Positions 48,201 to 60,371 of a DNA stretch of 64,000 bases are shown piece by piece. The position numbers and the translations under genes were made by a program. The notes beneath the pieces were generated by a model. That model had not been told where the DNA came from and did not search any database. It was given only the letters and a program-made list of their open reading frames with translations. The stretch's first letter is position 1, and each line of letters opens with the position of its first letter. This DNA comes from Hyaloscypha bicolor E (Eukaryota; Ascomycota; Leotiomycetes; Helotiales; Hyaloscyphaceae). The DNA lies in contig NW_020194594.1 in assembly GCF_002865645.1 (NCBI RefSeq), forward strand, positions 248,001 through 312,000, written 5' to 3'.

Positions 48201-50742
48201 GCTTCTAAGAGTCCGGGTCTATAATTATATAATAGAAAGCTTAGCGAATATCTAATTTAATATAGATCTTAGCCTTAGATAATTAACTTAAAGTCTTATT
48301 AATAAGAGAAAGAGGATATTAATCCTTTCGAGTAATATTATTTAGGCAGCAGAAATTAATATAGAAATATAAACCTCTATTTGCTTTTTTTTATAAAAAG
48401 AACTAGTAAAGTAAAAGAAGCCTAACTAGCTTTAATAAAGCCCTTAGCCAGATTATCTTTTAAGAAATACTTGATTTCTAGAAGCTCTTAAATAAACTAT
48501 TACTAGAGAAGTTAATATCTAATACTTTTAGTTTCCTTTAGGCCTTTAATCTAAATCTTATAATTATATAATCTATAAAAAGAAAGAGTATTAGATTTCT
48601 TCTTAGAGAAAATAAAAATATATTCCTTAAGTTCCGGAGGCAATATTCTCTATAGCTACTAAAGCTCTATTTCTCCCGGTTATTAATTCTCTAGGCCAGG
48701 AATAGCTTCTTTTTTTCGAGCTTTAAGCTTCTTATTAATCTTATAGATAAAAATTTAACTAATAATATTATTTTCTCTTTTAGCTATATAATTAAATACT
48801 ATAGAGATAAGAATAGCTAGGTCTAATATTTGCTTTTTATTAAAGACCTCTTCCTGCTTCTTTAGCTTTTACTTAGATATTATATCTTAATTAGGCTATA
48901 GAAGCTTCTTTTCTATAGTCTTATATAATTCCCTCTAATTAGTCCGAAAGAAGAAAGACTGTTTTAGAATAAAAGATTTCCAGGAATAACTTATAATAGA
49001 ATCTTATTAATTAGTATTTTTTTAATATTTCTTATTAGGTTACTTTTCTAGCTATTACTATAAAGTACTAATAATATAACTGAATTATATAGATTTAGGC
49101 TTATTCTTTGGCCATATAAGCCTATATCTTCTATAGTTAATTAGAATATTAATATATACTACCCATTTTCTACTAAGAATAATATTATAATCTCTAAGGT
49201 TCAGGATAATTATAAGCAATATTTTTATATATTTCTTAGTAAACTTAGCTAGCTTTCTATTAAAACCATATATAATATAAGGTAAGGGAAGGGGTTATAA
49301 TTCTACTCCTAAGAATTGCTCTATAAGCTAAATAAGCTTTATATTAATAAAAGTATAACTATTAGCTCTAGTATTAATAAGGGAAAAAGACTTAATTCTT
49401 AATTCATTTATACTAATAATATAGGATATTATAAGAGTATTTCCTTCTATTAGACGAATTAAGTTAATCTCTATTAAATTCATACTATAAGCCCCTAAAA
49501 TAGAGACTTTCTTTAAGGGTACTTGTTTCCCGGTTCCAGACCAGAATTAGAGCTCGAATTCTTTAAATACTTTATTAGATTAGTATATTCCGGTAGAATA
49601 GGAACTAAGCCCGGCTCGATTCTAGAAAGAACTACCTTAATTTCTTTACTATATAGAAGCGGATAATATCTAGTATAATAGCCGAACTTGTTATAGTTAA
49701 AATACTTAATAGTTAAGAGATCCTCGGTCTTTATAAGATATTACTTGTACTTATAAGAGAATATATACTTAATAAGAGTAGTTAATATAGACTTCTTAGG
49801 TTCCTTCTTAGGAATATATTTCTTAAAAATATACGAGAATATAATACTAGAAGTAAACTTGGCTGGGATTATTTCTGCCTTCTTATACTTCTTAGTCTTC
49901 TTATATATAGCCTTAATCTACTAATTATTAGTAATATAATACTAAATAAAGCAAGTAGTATTAATAAAAGAATTATTATAGTATATATATACTAATTCCT
50001 AAAGCTTTAGTAAGAGCTTCTTATTTAGTTTATATTTAATATCTTAAAGACTAATACTACTTTCTATAGATAGTTATAAAAAGAGAATATAGAACTCCTA
50101 AAATACTTAACTAAAATATATTTAAAGCTTACTAAAGTCATAGTAAGTATTCTATATCTTATTAGGGTTAGAATATAGCTTTTTTAAGTAAGAATAGAAC
50201 TCTGAGAGCTAATAGTACTAATTTGGACTATTTTTATTTATATAAGAGTTAGTTAGGGCAAGAGTATTACTAGTAAGTTTACTAGAAATATAGATAATCT
50301 TGAGATCCTCTAAGAAATATAAATTAGTATTTCCTTATAGCTTATTCTTGATCTGAACTAGCTAGTTATTAAAGATAGTATAATTTCTAGTAAAAAGAGT
50401 TAGATCTGGGAGCTTAGTAATTCTAGTATTTCTAAAGAAAGTATAAGATATAGGGGATCCTGGACGGGAATAAGTAGGAAATAGTTCGGAATTCTTTTAA
50501 GAGGGGTTTGAAATAGCCAGAGCGGCTAGAGTAAAGGCAGTTAGAGCTACTATAAGCCGATTTACTATAGCCATATAGTATTTAATATTATCCTCGAGCT
50601 TGGTATTATAGAGCTTAGTATTCTCGAGAATAGCTTTATTATAATTATAGGTATTCTTATATAAAATAGCTCTTTGGATATTCTCCCGGTAGCTCTTTAT
50701 AATAATATTAATATCTAAGAGTAAGGTATTGGGTTTCTTGGC

Positions 50743-50937
50743 CTATTTATATAACTCTCTAGTAGTAATATAGTCTTTAGTTTCTAGAAGCTTTATAATA
50801 AAAGCAAAGGGTTCTATTTCTATAGACTTATCTATAAATTCTCCAGGAATACTAACGGGATATTCGGTTCGGAAAGGGCCGCTAACAGGATAACCTGAAC
50901 TAGCAGGAGCTTTACCAGAAGCCTTAGTAGAAGTCAA
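50743..50937 (-). pseudogene. Gag N-terminal remnant of element E
   Basis: 64 codons from an ATG at 50937, beginning MTSTKASGKAPASSGYP, about 440 nt inside the 5' LTR. It ends at a premature stop. Position and composition fit the gag start; no knuckle is left in frame. Confidence 0.65.
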
Positions 50938-51372
50938 TATGGTTCCTAGTTATATAGAGTTTTAGGAAATTAACCTATTATACTTTTCCTTTACTATATC
51001 CTCCCTGGCAGTCTTATTACTAGTATATATATAGGGCCTATAAGGTTGCAGGATAGGGCTTAAGGGTAGCAGTCAGGTTACTGGCCTATAAGTGCCTATT
51101 ACTCTAGGACTTGGTTAAAAAGTAGCCTTTATTCGAGGTTCTTTAATTTTTGGGTTTTCAAAAAGGTTTCTAATATATTACTAGTATATATTTATAAAGA
51201 TATAAATACCTGATTTCTCTAAGAATTCTAAAGCTTTTTACTTTTATTATTCTAAAGTCTATTACTCATATTTCTGAGGTTCTATTATCTTGACAGTACC
51301 TATATTATTAATAGTTCTGAATTAGTTTATTTAAAATCCTCTATAGGATTAAAGGAAGTAAGCTTTAAATAC

Positions 51373-51689
51373 TATTATAGGTATAGTATTTAAGGCTTGG
51401 AAAGCAAGATAGAAAGTCTCTTATAAAGATAATTCAAAGCTAAGGAAGGGAAAACTAAAATACAGGAGGCTATAAGAAAGTATATATATCCTATAGTATA
51501 CTAGTTTATAAAGGGCTTAGCCTTCTAAATATCTCTAGTATATTTCAAGTATACTTTCTTAATAAGGCGGCCATATTATATATATCTAGGAGGTAACGGG
51601 ATATAGGCAACGGAATATGGGCAACGGGATATAGGTAACTATATTAGCTAACTATATTAGCTAGTAAGGTCAAAAGCTAAATTATAATA
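51373..51689 (-). repeat. 5' LTR of element E (317 bp)
   Basis: Contains three short units of aacgggatatagg type (51595-51640). It is less degraded there than the left LTR. Confidence 0.92.
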
Positions 51690-51892
51690 ATAAGATATGG
51701 AATATAGTTATATAACCTTATATTCTATTAGTAATTTGACTAGTAGACTAGATCTCTTTAAGCTTAGTAGATTTAGGAATTATATATTAATACTATAATA
51801 CTATAATTTTTATTTCTAAATAATAACTTTACTAATTTATATAAATAGTATTTTATAACTATATAATAATACTATATATTACTAGTAAACTA

Positions 51893-54800
51893 ATAATAAA
51901 ATATAATTAGAAAAAGAAATAAAGAAATATCTAAAATATAGCTCTTTATATAAAATAATAATAATAGAATTAAAGGCTATAAAGAAATATTTCCTATAGA
52001 ACCTCAATAAGGGCTTTATTATTTCTAGCTAATTACTATTTATGGCCCTTATTTTTTTTATAAAAAAGTCTAATAAAAGCTTATAATTCTATATTAATTA
52101 CTAAAAATTTAACTAGATTATTTATAAGAACTATTATTTTCTTTCTTTTATTAATAAAACCTTAGCTAGAATTAGCTAAACTAAAATCTTTATAAAACTT
52201 AATATTTATTAGGCTTTTTACTAAATTTATATAAATCCTAAATTAGAAGAATTAATTAATAGACTAGCTATTTACTAATATTATATAAATAATATTTTAT
52301 TTAATTATTTTAATAACTTTTATATAATTTATTTTAATAATAAATTAGAATATAAACTTTATATAAAGAAAGTTCTTTAATAGCTTTAGAATATAGGCTT
52401 AAAAACAAATATTAAAAAATATAAATTTTATATTATATATATAAAATACTTTAGCTTTATTATTTCTATAAATAATATTAAAATTAATTCTAAAAAAATT
52501 ACTATTATAAAGAATTAGGAAGTTTTTTAGACTATAAAAGAAATATAAGCCTTTTTAGAATTCTATAACTTTTATAAAAGATTTATTTATAACTATAATA
52601 AAATTATTAAGTTTTTATTAAATCTTATATATATAAATATTTCTTTTTTATTTAATAAGATTTATTAGAATACTTTTAAGATACTTAAAGCCTATCCTAT
52701 ATTATTAGATCTATTCTATTATTATAATTCTAAGTAATAATTAATAATTAAAACTAATATCTTAAATAATATTATTATTAATATTTTTTTTTAATAATAC
52801 AAGAATAAGTAATATTTTATAATATTTTTTTTAAAAATAATAATACTTATAAAATATAATTATAAGATATATAATAAAGAAATACTTACTATTATATAGT
52901 TTTTAGACTAATAATATCCGGAATTTTAAAGAATTATTTATTAAATCCAGATTTATATAAATTATTATATATTAAAATATTTTATAATAATAAAGAAGCT
53001 TATAAATAAATAAGCTAAATAGGCTAAAGCCTTAGCTAAATACTATTTTATTATCTAATATAAATCCAATAAATAAAATATAAAAGCTAATATTCTAATA
53101 AACTAAAATTATAAAATTATATAAAATAAAATAAAAGAAAAATACTATACTAAAACCTTTTTTTTTCTTAAGACTAAATTAAACTAAAAGTATTCTAGAA
53201 TCTTAATATTAAAGTTAATTCTCTTTCTTTTCTCTAAAATAATAATAATAATCTTAATAAAATAAATAATTTTATAAAATAATTATAAAGCCCTCTTTTT
53301 ATGAGCCTTAATAAAATAATACCGACTTTATTATAGAAAATAAATTATTATTATATTATAAATAACTTATAATATTAGGAAAATAATTATATATAAATTT
53401 AATTTATAAGACTTATAATTAACTCTTTATAATATATTCTAGTAAAAGTAAAATATATAAGTTATTATAATTATAATATTATTAGAGAAATATATAATAT
53501 TTATAATTATTATTTATATAAATAAATAAATATTTCAAGAAATAAAATCTCTAGTTCATTTTACTTTTTACTAGTTTCGAATTACCTGTAATAATATATT
53601 ATAATAGATTTTAAATTAATATCTAGCTTGAAATCCGATTATAATATTATTTCTTTATTAGCTATTAACTATTTATACTAGTAGAAGGGGCCTGTCTCAG
53701 GGCAAAAATATATATCTTTATTTAGAAACCTATTAGTTATTTATTACGTTTTTGCCCTAAGCCAAGCCCCCCCTACTAGTATAAATAGTTAATAGCCGAC
53801 GAAGAGATATATTTTATAATTAATTAATTAATTAAATAAGCTATCTTTATATCTTATTATAAAATAATTATAATAAAAAATATAATAAAAAATATAATAA
53901 AGATATATCTTTAAATTATTTACTATTATTATAGTTTTCTGGCCTCTATTATTTCTAATTATAATCTATAATTTATATTAGTATTTTAAAGGAAATTTAA
54001 TAGAATTCTAAATATAAAACTAAAATTATTAATAGTATATTATTTATAAACTAATATATTAATTAATAATTATATTTATATATTATATATTATTAAAATA
54101 ACTAGAATAAGTATTTACTAATAATTAATTATATTTAATTTACTGTTTTATATAGCTCTATTAGTATATCTTTATATAAACTCCTTAATAATAAGCTTCT
54201 ATAAATTTCTTTTAACTAGTTAACCCTAATAACTATATTCTAAAATAAGTTAAATAAGATAAAGGCTTAATAAATTACTAGCTAAATAAAGAATATTATA
54301 AAAAGAGATAAAAAGAATATAAAACAGATATAAAAAGGAATAAAGAAATATACTAATACTATTATACTCTACCGCTTTACTAGTAAATTTAGTATTACGT
54401 AATTGCGATAATATATACGGCTGGGACTAGTATTTAGAATACTAAAGCTCTTATATTTAGAGCTTCTCTTCTTAGTTTAGAATTCTCGGATTAAAAGCTA
54501 CTTTATCTGCTTTCTAAGCCCAGAGCCCGGTTTTATAATAAATACTAAATATTACTTAATAAACTTTAAAATAGAAAATAAGATATATATATTAATAAAG
54601 AAATAATAAATATAATACCCTAGTTATAAGCTAGACTATTAAATAGCCGGGCTTTACTCGATCCTATATTAAGTTAATAATTCTTATAAAGTTAAACTAT
54701 TTAAAAATATTAAAATTTATAATATATTCTCTCCTAATTATTTATATAAAACTATTAATAATTTATTATCTGGCCAGAAAAACAAACTACCTTTACTAAT

Positions 54801-55050
54801 TCAAGTAATAATAGACTAAAAGTATAAAATATAAAATATTCTAATATTAAAGGCAAAGCAGAATAAGCTTTTATATAAGATTAGTTAGATTATATATAAT
54901 AAAAACCTTAACTAGTATCCGGTTTCTAATCTAAAATACTTTTCCTATAAGCTATAAGATTACTACTTGGCTAATTAATAATAATTAGATCTATTAAAAA
55001 GGCTAGTTAACTAGATATAAGCCTAGGAAAACAGAATAAAGAACTATAAT
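51893..55050 (+). mobile_element. 5'-truncated chromovirus F (gypsy), RIP-degenerate
   Basis: Starts next to the copia LTR with reverse transcriptase (about 51960-52450), then RNase H and integrase remains. It ends with a post-integrase segment (about 54650-54760) and a chromodomain-like stretch at about 54800-54990 (ILILKAKQNKLLYKI, then NLKYFSYKL). No LTR was found on either side. The element was probably cut by the insertion or recombination that placed element D. Confidence 0.7.
53636..53820. repeat. GC-containing foldback within AT desert
   Basis: Arms 53662-53708 and 53749-53795 pair over about 47 bp around a 40-base loop and extend imperfectly to about 53636 and 53820. The inner part keeps runs such as ggggcctgtctcagggc and ccctaagccaagcccccc, while everything around is AT. 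It looks like a small TIR element inserted into element F. Confidence 0.78.
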
Positions 55051-55429
55051 AATTTAGATAATAATTCTATAATATCTATTTATTTAAAAATAAGATTTTT
55101 TTAAAAAAGAAAATAATTTTATAATTTTATATTTCATCTAGCTTAATATCTGGTATTTAATATCTTAGTTTAGTATTTTAGCTTAGTATCTAGTATTTAG
55201 TATCCTAGCTTAATATCTAGTATCTAAATATCTAATATCTGAAGTTATATAATAGTTATATATAATAAAGCTAAGGAAAGCTATATTCTAGAAAATTTAG
55301 AATACTAAACTCTATTAGGCCGAGCTATAAGCAAAGAACTATAAATATTTAAAGAACCTTAATTCGAGATTTCCTTTTTTCCTTAGCTTAGTTTTCTTAA
55401 TAAATAGTTCTCTTACAAATGCCTTATTT

Positions 55430-57093
55430 ATAGGCTTTCTTTATATAATTATAATATTAATTATTTATTATTTAATATATTAGCTAGAGAATTATTCTTA
55501 ATATTACTATTATAATAATAAATATTATAAAATTATATTTATATAATATTTTATAAACTTATATTTAATTAATAACTTTTTTCAATTATAATTTTTATAT
55601 TAACTTATTTTATAAATTTATTAAAAAGCTAAATCTAAAAAATAATTCTATTTTAAAAATTATAAAACTATAATATAATATATTAGAAATTAAAAACTAT
55701 TAGTTTAAAACTTATTATTTCTATTATATTTATAAGCTTTTTATAAAATAGTTAATTTATAACTCTTGCCTTTTCTATAATAAATAATTCTTTAAAATTA
55801 TTAGCTTTTAAACTAATAATTTTATAAAAATAAAGTAATTAAAACTTTAAAAAACTAAGTTTTTAGCTAAGAAATATAAATATTTTATTTTTAATTATAA
55901 TCCTGAATTTAATAGAAATACTATTTATATAAATACTATTAGAATTACTTTTATATAAAAATACTAATATAAAAACCTTTAAATTATTTCTATAAAAAAT
56001 ATTATTATTATAAATAATAAAAGTATTATTTATTAAGATTTTTTTATTAAAAACTAATATATTATATTTATTTATTAATTATTATTTAAGCTATTAAATT
56101 CTCGGAAATTAATATAAAAATATTTAATAATAAATTAAAAACATTATTAGAGAATTAAAATTCATAAAACTAATAAAGAAATTCTTATATTTAATTATTT
56201 TTATAAATATTTCATTTATAAATAATAAAGATTTCTTTTTCTAAATTAAATATATTCTAATTCTAGTAAATAAATCTTGATATACTAATATTATTTACTA
56301 GTTTTTTATTAAATATAAAAGAATTACTAAAAGTATTTTAGTTTTAAAACTTTATAATATAAATACTTTAGTTAAATTTATAATTAATAAAATACTAGAA
56401 ATAGAACTATTATTAGTAATTTATATAAATTGGAAATTATTATATAAATACCTTATTAAATTAAATACTATTTAAAAGAAATATCTAATAATTAATATAA
56501 TATATTTCTATTAAATATATAAATAATAAAAAATTATAAAAATTAAATAAATAAAGAGAAAATCTAATTTTATTAATTTTGTAACGAAATTAAAGCTAAT
56601 AAATATTTTTAAATATCTAATTAATATAAATATAATATAAAGAAATATAAAGAAATATTATAAGAGAAGAAATTATATATATAAAAGGCTATAGCTTTTA
56701 ATATATAATTAAAACCTTAAAAAGTAATATAAATATATAAAATATTTAAGAAATCTGGTACTAAACTAGATTAGGGAATTAGTATATAATTAAAAGAAAA
56801 TATTATTTTTTTCGCGTTTTTAGAAAAGTTCTAATATTAATATAATTATTTCTTTAGAAGTTATATATATAATTACGGGATTCGGGATATAAAATATAAA
56901 TATAAGATATAAAATACGAGATATAATTATATAATTTTGTATTTTATAAATAACTCAATTAATAAACTAGATTCTATTAGGCTTAATAAATTTAGGAATT
57001 ATATATTAATATTATAATATTATAATTCTTACTTTTAAATAATAATAATTTTACTAACTTTATATAAATAATAATTATATTATTAGTAAACTA
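55430..57093 (+). mobile_element. Copia fragment G (3' part of a second copy of element D's family)
   Basis: 55440-55650 aligns with 43330-43520 and the similarity continues to the LTR at about 56870-57093. It therefore holds the end of reverse transcriptase, RNase H and the 3' LTR. It is more AT-shifted than copy D. The 5' half is missing. Confidence 0.75.
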
Positions 57094-58004
57094 ATATTTA
57101 CTTTTATTAAAAATAAACTAATATAATTTATATATTATTCAAATTATTAAACTTAATTAAGAAATAATTAAATATTAGAACTTTTATTATTTTATATTTT
57201 CTAATTATAATTATAAATTATTTAAATATTTTTATTTTTATTTAAAATAATTTTAATAATAAAAACCTTAAAGTTTTCTTTTAGATTCTTAATTTTAAAT
57301 TATATAATTATTTTAATAGAAAAAATATTAATATAAATTATAAATTATAATAAGAAATTAGATAACGAGTTATATAGCTAGTTACTATTTTATATATATA
57401 TATAGTTCTCTTTTTTTCTTTTTTTTTAATAAAATAATATCTTAAATACTCGGGTTCTTAATATATATTTTTAGTATTCCTATATATTTCTCTTTAATAT
57501 TTATTATAAATAAATACTTTTAATAATAATATAATTATATTTAAAGTTTCTAATAATTTATTTATATTACAAATATATATATATATATTAATATAAAGCT
57601 TTAAATAATTATTTTCTATTTTAAAGGACTTTATTATTTTATAAGTATTTATTTTAATAATAAATACTTAATTAATTAATATTAAATTAATATATTTAAC
57701 TAGAGTGTTTTTATTAAAGTTTTATTTTTAATTAAAGAATTCGTTTTTTATAAGCTTTAGAAAATAGAAATTATATTTTATAATAAGTAAATTAAACTCA
57801 ATTATTATATTATAAATTAATTTTAAATTAATAAGCTTATTTAATAAATACAAATATAAATTAATTTTTAATATATTAAATATAAGTTTATAAATTACTT
57901 ATAACTTTAATTTATTTCTTTATTTAATAAAATATAATTTATATTAGTAAAAGAACTTGACTTAAAATAAAATAATAATAAATAACTATAATATATATAT
58001 TAAT
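57094..58004. other. AT-rich sequence, no recognisable content
   Basis: Nearly pure A/T; I see no domain, LTR or gene. Probably older repeat remains. Confidence 0.5.
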
Positions 58005-58285
58005 AGCAAGTATTTGGCTGGATTTAGTAGCCTAATTAGGCTAGTACTTATATGGGATCGCATTTCCTAATTGGGAGTAGTACTTCCGTATATCTAGTAA
58101 AATACTAAGTAATATATATAGAGATATGCGAGCTTTAAAAATAGATATTAATTAGTTTCTTAATAGAAACCAGTTCTTGAAATTAATTATATTTCTATAC
58201 TTTACTTTATATTTTATTTTAAATTTCATTTACTCTTATCTTAACTACTTATATAATATCCTGCTATATTATGCGCCTTATAATA
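58005..58285 (+). repeat. Dispersed repeat, RIPped copy (empty site for the TIR element)
   Basis: Aligns with 10075-10722 minus the 363-bp TIR element. Differences are almost all C-to-T or G-to-A in this copy. The uninterrupted junction lies at 58042-58043 (TA). Confidence 0.8.
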
Positions 58286-59180
58286 ACTAATAAGTTTATA
58301 AATAAAGATATATTTTTATAATTTGTATTATATATATTTACTAATATAAACTATATTTCATTAATTAAAGAAATAACTTATAAAAATAAATATTTAAAGT
58401 ATTTAAGTTAAATATATTTAGTATTATTTAAATTTAAAAACTTAATTCTTTTTAATAACTAAAAATAATATTAAAGAATTATTTTTAGTAAAAAAAGAAG
58501 TTATTTAAATAAATAATATCTTTATTAATTTAATAAATACTGGAATAAGCTTTATAAATAAAATAAATATAAGTTATTAAATAATTAAAGTAAATAAATT
58601 AATATAAGCCTAAAGCTAATATTTTTAATAATTATTTTAATAACTTTAATTTATAAAATATAATTTAAGTTCTTATTAAAAATAATTAAAATAAAAGCAA
58701 TTATAGTAAATATAATATTAAAATATATAATATTAAAGTATATAATATAAATATTATTTTAATATATAAGTCAAATATTAAAAGAAACCCAGAGAATCTA
58801 GATTATTAATAAATATAATATATTAAAATAATAAAATATACTTTAAATATAAAATTATAATAAAAGCCAGTATAAAATAATTATATAGCTAAGCTTATAA
58901 CTGATAGTTATATAATTAAGGCAGTATTTGGCATATAATTAAGCTTTAAAATATTAGTATAAAGTTAATATAAATTGGGATGTCTAAAGTATAAGAAGTG
59001 CGGTTCAGCGGATGATTTATATGCCTCTGCAATTGAGCTAATCAAAAGGGGAGAATCACGTGCATAGAAACTGACAGGTGGGGTGGATTTACCCCTCGTT
59101 TCCCCACCTTTGAATTCCCATTTCTTTCTCGCCTTTACCTCTTCGTCCATCCCATGCAAGGCAAATCGCTTCACCGAAAG
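58286..59180. other. End of AT block 2 and promoter side of oxidoreductase
   Basis: AT-rich until about 58970, then an abrupt return to balanced composition about 200 bases before the start codon at 59181. No gene in the AT part. Confidence 0.55.
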
Positions 59181-60371
59181 ATGGAGGCAATTCCTCTCCT
59201 TTCAGTCCGTTGGGGAATTCTGGGTACCTCCTCCCTTACCCCTTCACTATCAACCTCTAACAGCACCTTCAGGGACCGGCTGGGTGTCCACCCGTTTCGC
59301 CGCCGACCTCCTCAACCCCCGTTCCTCCACCCCCGTACGGCACAAAATCGCCGCTCTAGGGACCTCCTTAGAAGTGAAAGGAGCCAGCTTTATCTCTACC
59401 CTCTTCCCATCTGGCGCCCCAGATTCTGGTAAACCGAAGATCTACACAAGTTATAGTGATGTCTACATCGACCCAGAAGTTGATATTGTTTATATCGGCA
59501 CTCCTCATTCCTATCACAAAGAACAATGTCTCGCCGCCATAGCTGCAGGAAAGCATGTACTGTGTGAGAAGCCATTTACCATCAACGCTGCTGAAGCGGA
59601 AGAAGTGATTGCTGCTGCAAAAGTCAAGGGGGTTTATATCATGGAAGGTACCTCCAATTGCCCTGAACTTTCCCCCTTTAATGTTTCCAAAGCTAAAAAG
59701 CAAAAGCTGTATGGACGCGCTTCTTCCCCTTGGTCCTGGATTTGAAGAAAATGTTGCATGAGGATAAAATCATAGGCGACATCCACCGCATGACCTGCGA
59801 TTTCAGTCTTCAAAAGGACATGGAAAACCTACCGGCTACCCACAGATACAAAGACATTAATCTCGGTGGTGGAGCACTGCTCGATATCGGTGTCTACCCA
59901 TTAATGTGGTCGAACATAGTCCTCGACGGGTCCGTGGGCTCATCTGCCTCGACCCCGGAGGTTTCATCCACCATGGTTGTGATAGATGGGGTTGACCATG
60001 AGGACGTCGTTGTGATGAAATATCCTGAAACGAATAGGGTTGGGGTTTTGACAGCCAGTTTGAGAGCCAAAGGAACAGAAGAGTTTCTCAAGGTTGAAGG
60101 GAGTAAAGGAGTGATTACAGTCAGTGGGCCTGGATGCAGTTTGCCAAAGAAAGTGAAGATTCAAGTTGAAGGAGAGGAAGAGAGGGTGATGAATTACGAT
60201 CATGAGGCGATGGGGTTTCGTTTTGAGGCTGATAGTGTGGCGAAAGATGTGTTAGAGGGAAGGAAGGAAAATCTCATTATGCCGTTGAAGGAGACGGTTC
60301 GGATGATGAGGGTAATGGATGGAATTAGAAAGCAGGGCGGGGTTGTGTATCCGCAAGATGAACAAAGGTGA
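59181..60371 (+). CDS. Gfo/Idh/MocA NAD(P)-dependent oxidoreductase (dihydrodiol / D-xylose dehydrogenase type)
   Basis: Three exons: 59181-59223, 59273-59647, 59707-60371, joining to 360 residues. The first intron lies inside the dinucleotide-binding loop (WGILGTGWVST, residues 11-21; glycine 15 is split), the second after YIME. Rossmann features follow: VDIVYIGTPHSYH (84-96) and GKHVLCEKPFT with the family's Glu-Lys-Pro at 113-115. The C-terminal half has the usual alpha/beta sheet domain (LGGGALLDIGVYPL). Length and motifs fit the dimeric dihydrodiol dehydrogenase / NADP-dependent D-xylose 1-dehydrogenase group, which oxidises cyclic sugars or diols in the cytosol; the exact substrate is not readable. 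Splicing both introns is needed and gives no stop. The gene stands alone at the edge of the AT block. Confidence 0.9.

Larger units (their letters stand above)
44930..51689 (-). mobile_element. Ty3/gypsy element E, full length, reverse orientation, nested in copia LTR
   Basis: LTRs of exactly 317 bp (44930-45246, 51373-51689) and target duplication ataag (44925-44929, 51690-51694). Reading the minus strand, a purine tract (aaaggaggaagat) lies directly before the left (3') LTR. The gag start is still open at 50937-50743, and reverse transcriptase has a YLNNILIY-type active site at about 48031-48075. RT, RNase H and integrase follow towards lower coordinates. All long frames are destroyed by RIP-type stops. 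Removing 44930-51694 joins the two parts of the copia LTR. Confidence 0.92.
38037..51892 (+). mobile_element. Ty1/copia element D, RIP-degenerate, split by gypsy element E
   Basis: 5' LTR about 38037-38283; 3' LTR is cut into about 44870-44929 and 51695-51892 by the insertion of E. Relics on the plus strand come in copia order: protease INTGAS at 41570-41588 (Asp codon changed to Asn), integrase about 42290-42660 (KIVPIKAYNFVGIIE), then reverse transcriptase from about 43130 and RNase H to about 44600. Integrase before RT is the copia arrangement. The leader region is partly duplicated (see findings). Boundaries of the LTRs are approximate because of the AT-rich context. Confidence 0.8.

Noticed and set aside
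58990..59060. Possible tRNA (gcggttcagcgg ... gcaattgagc)
   Set aside because: I could not fold a cloverleaf with proper acceptor and T arms.
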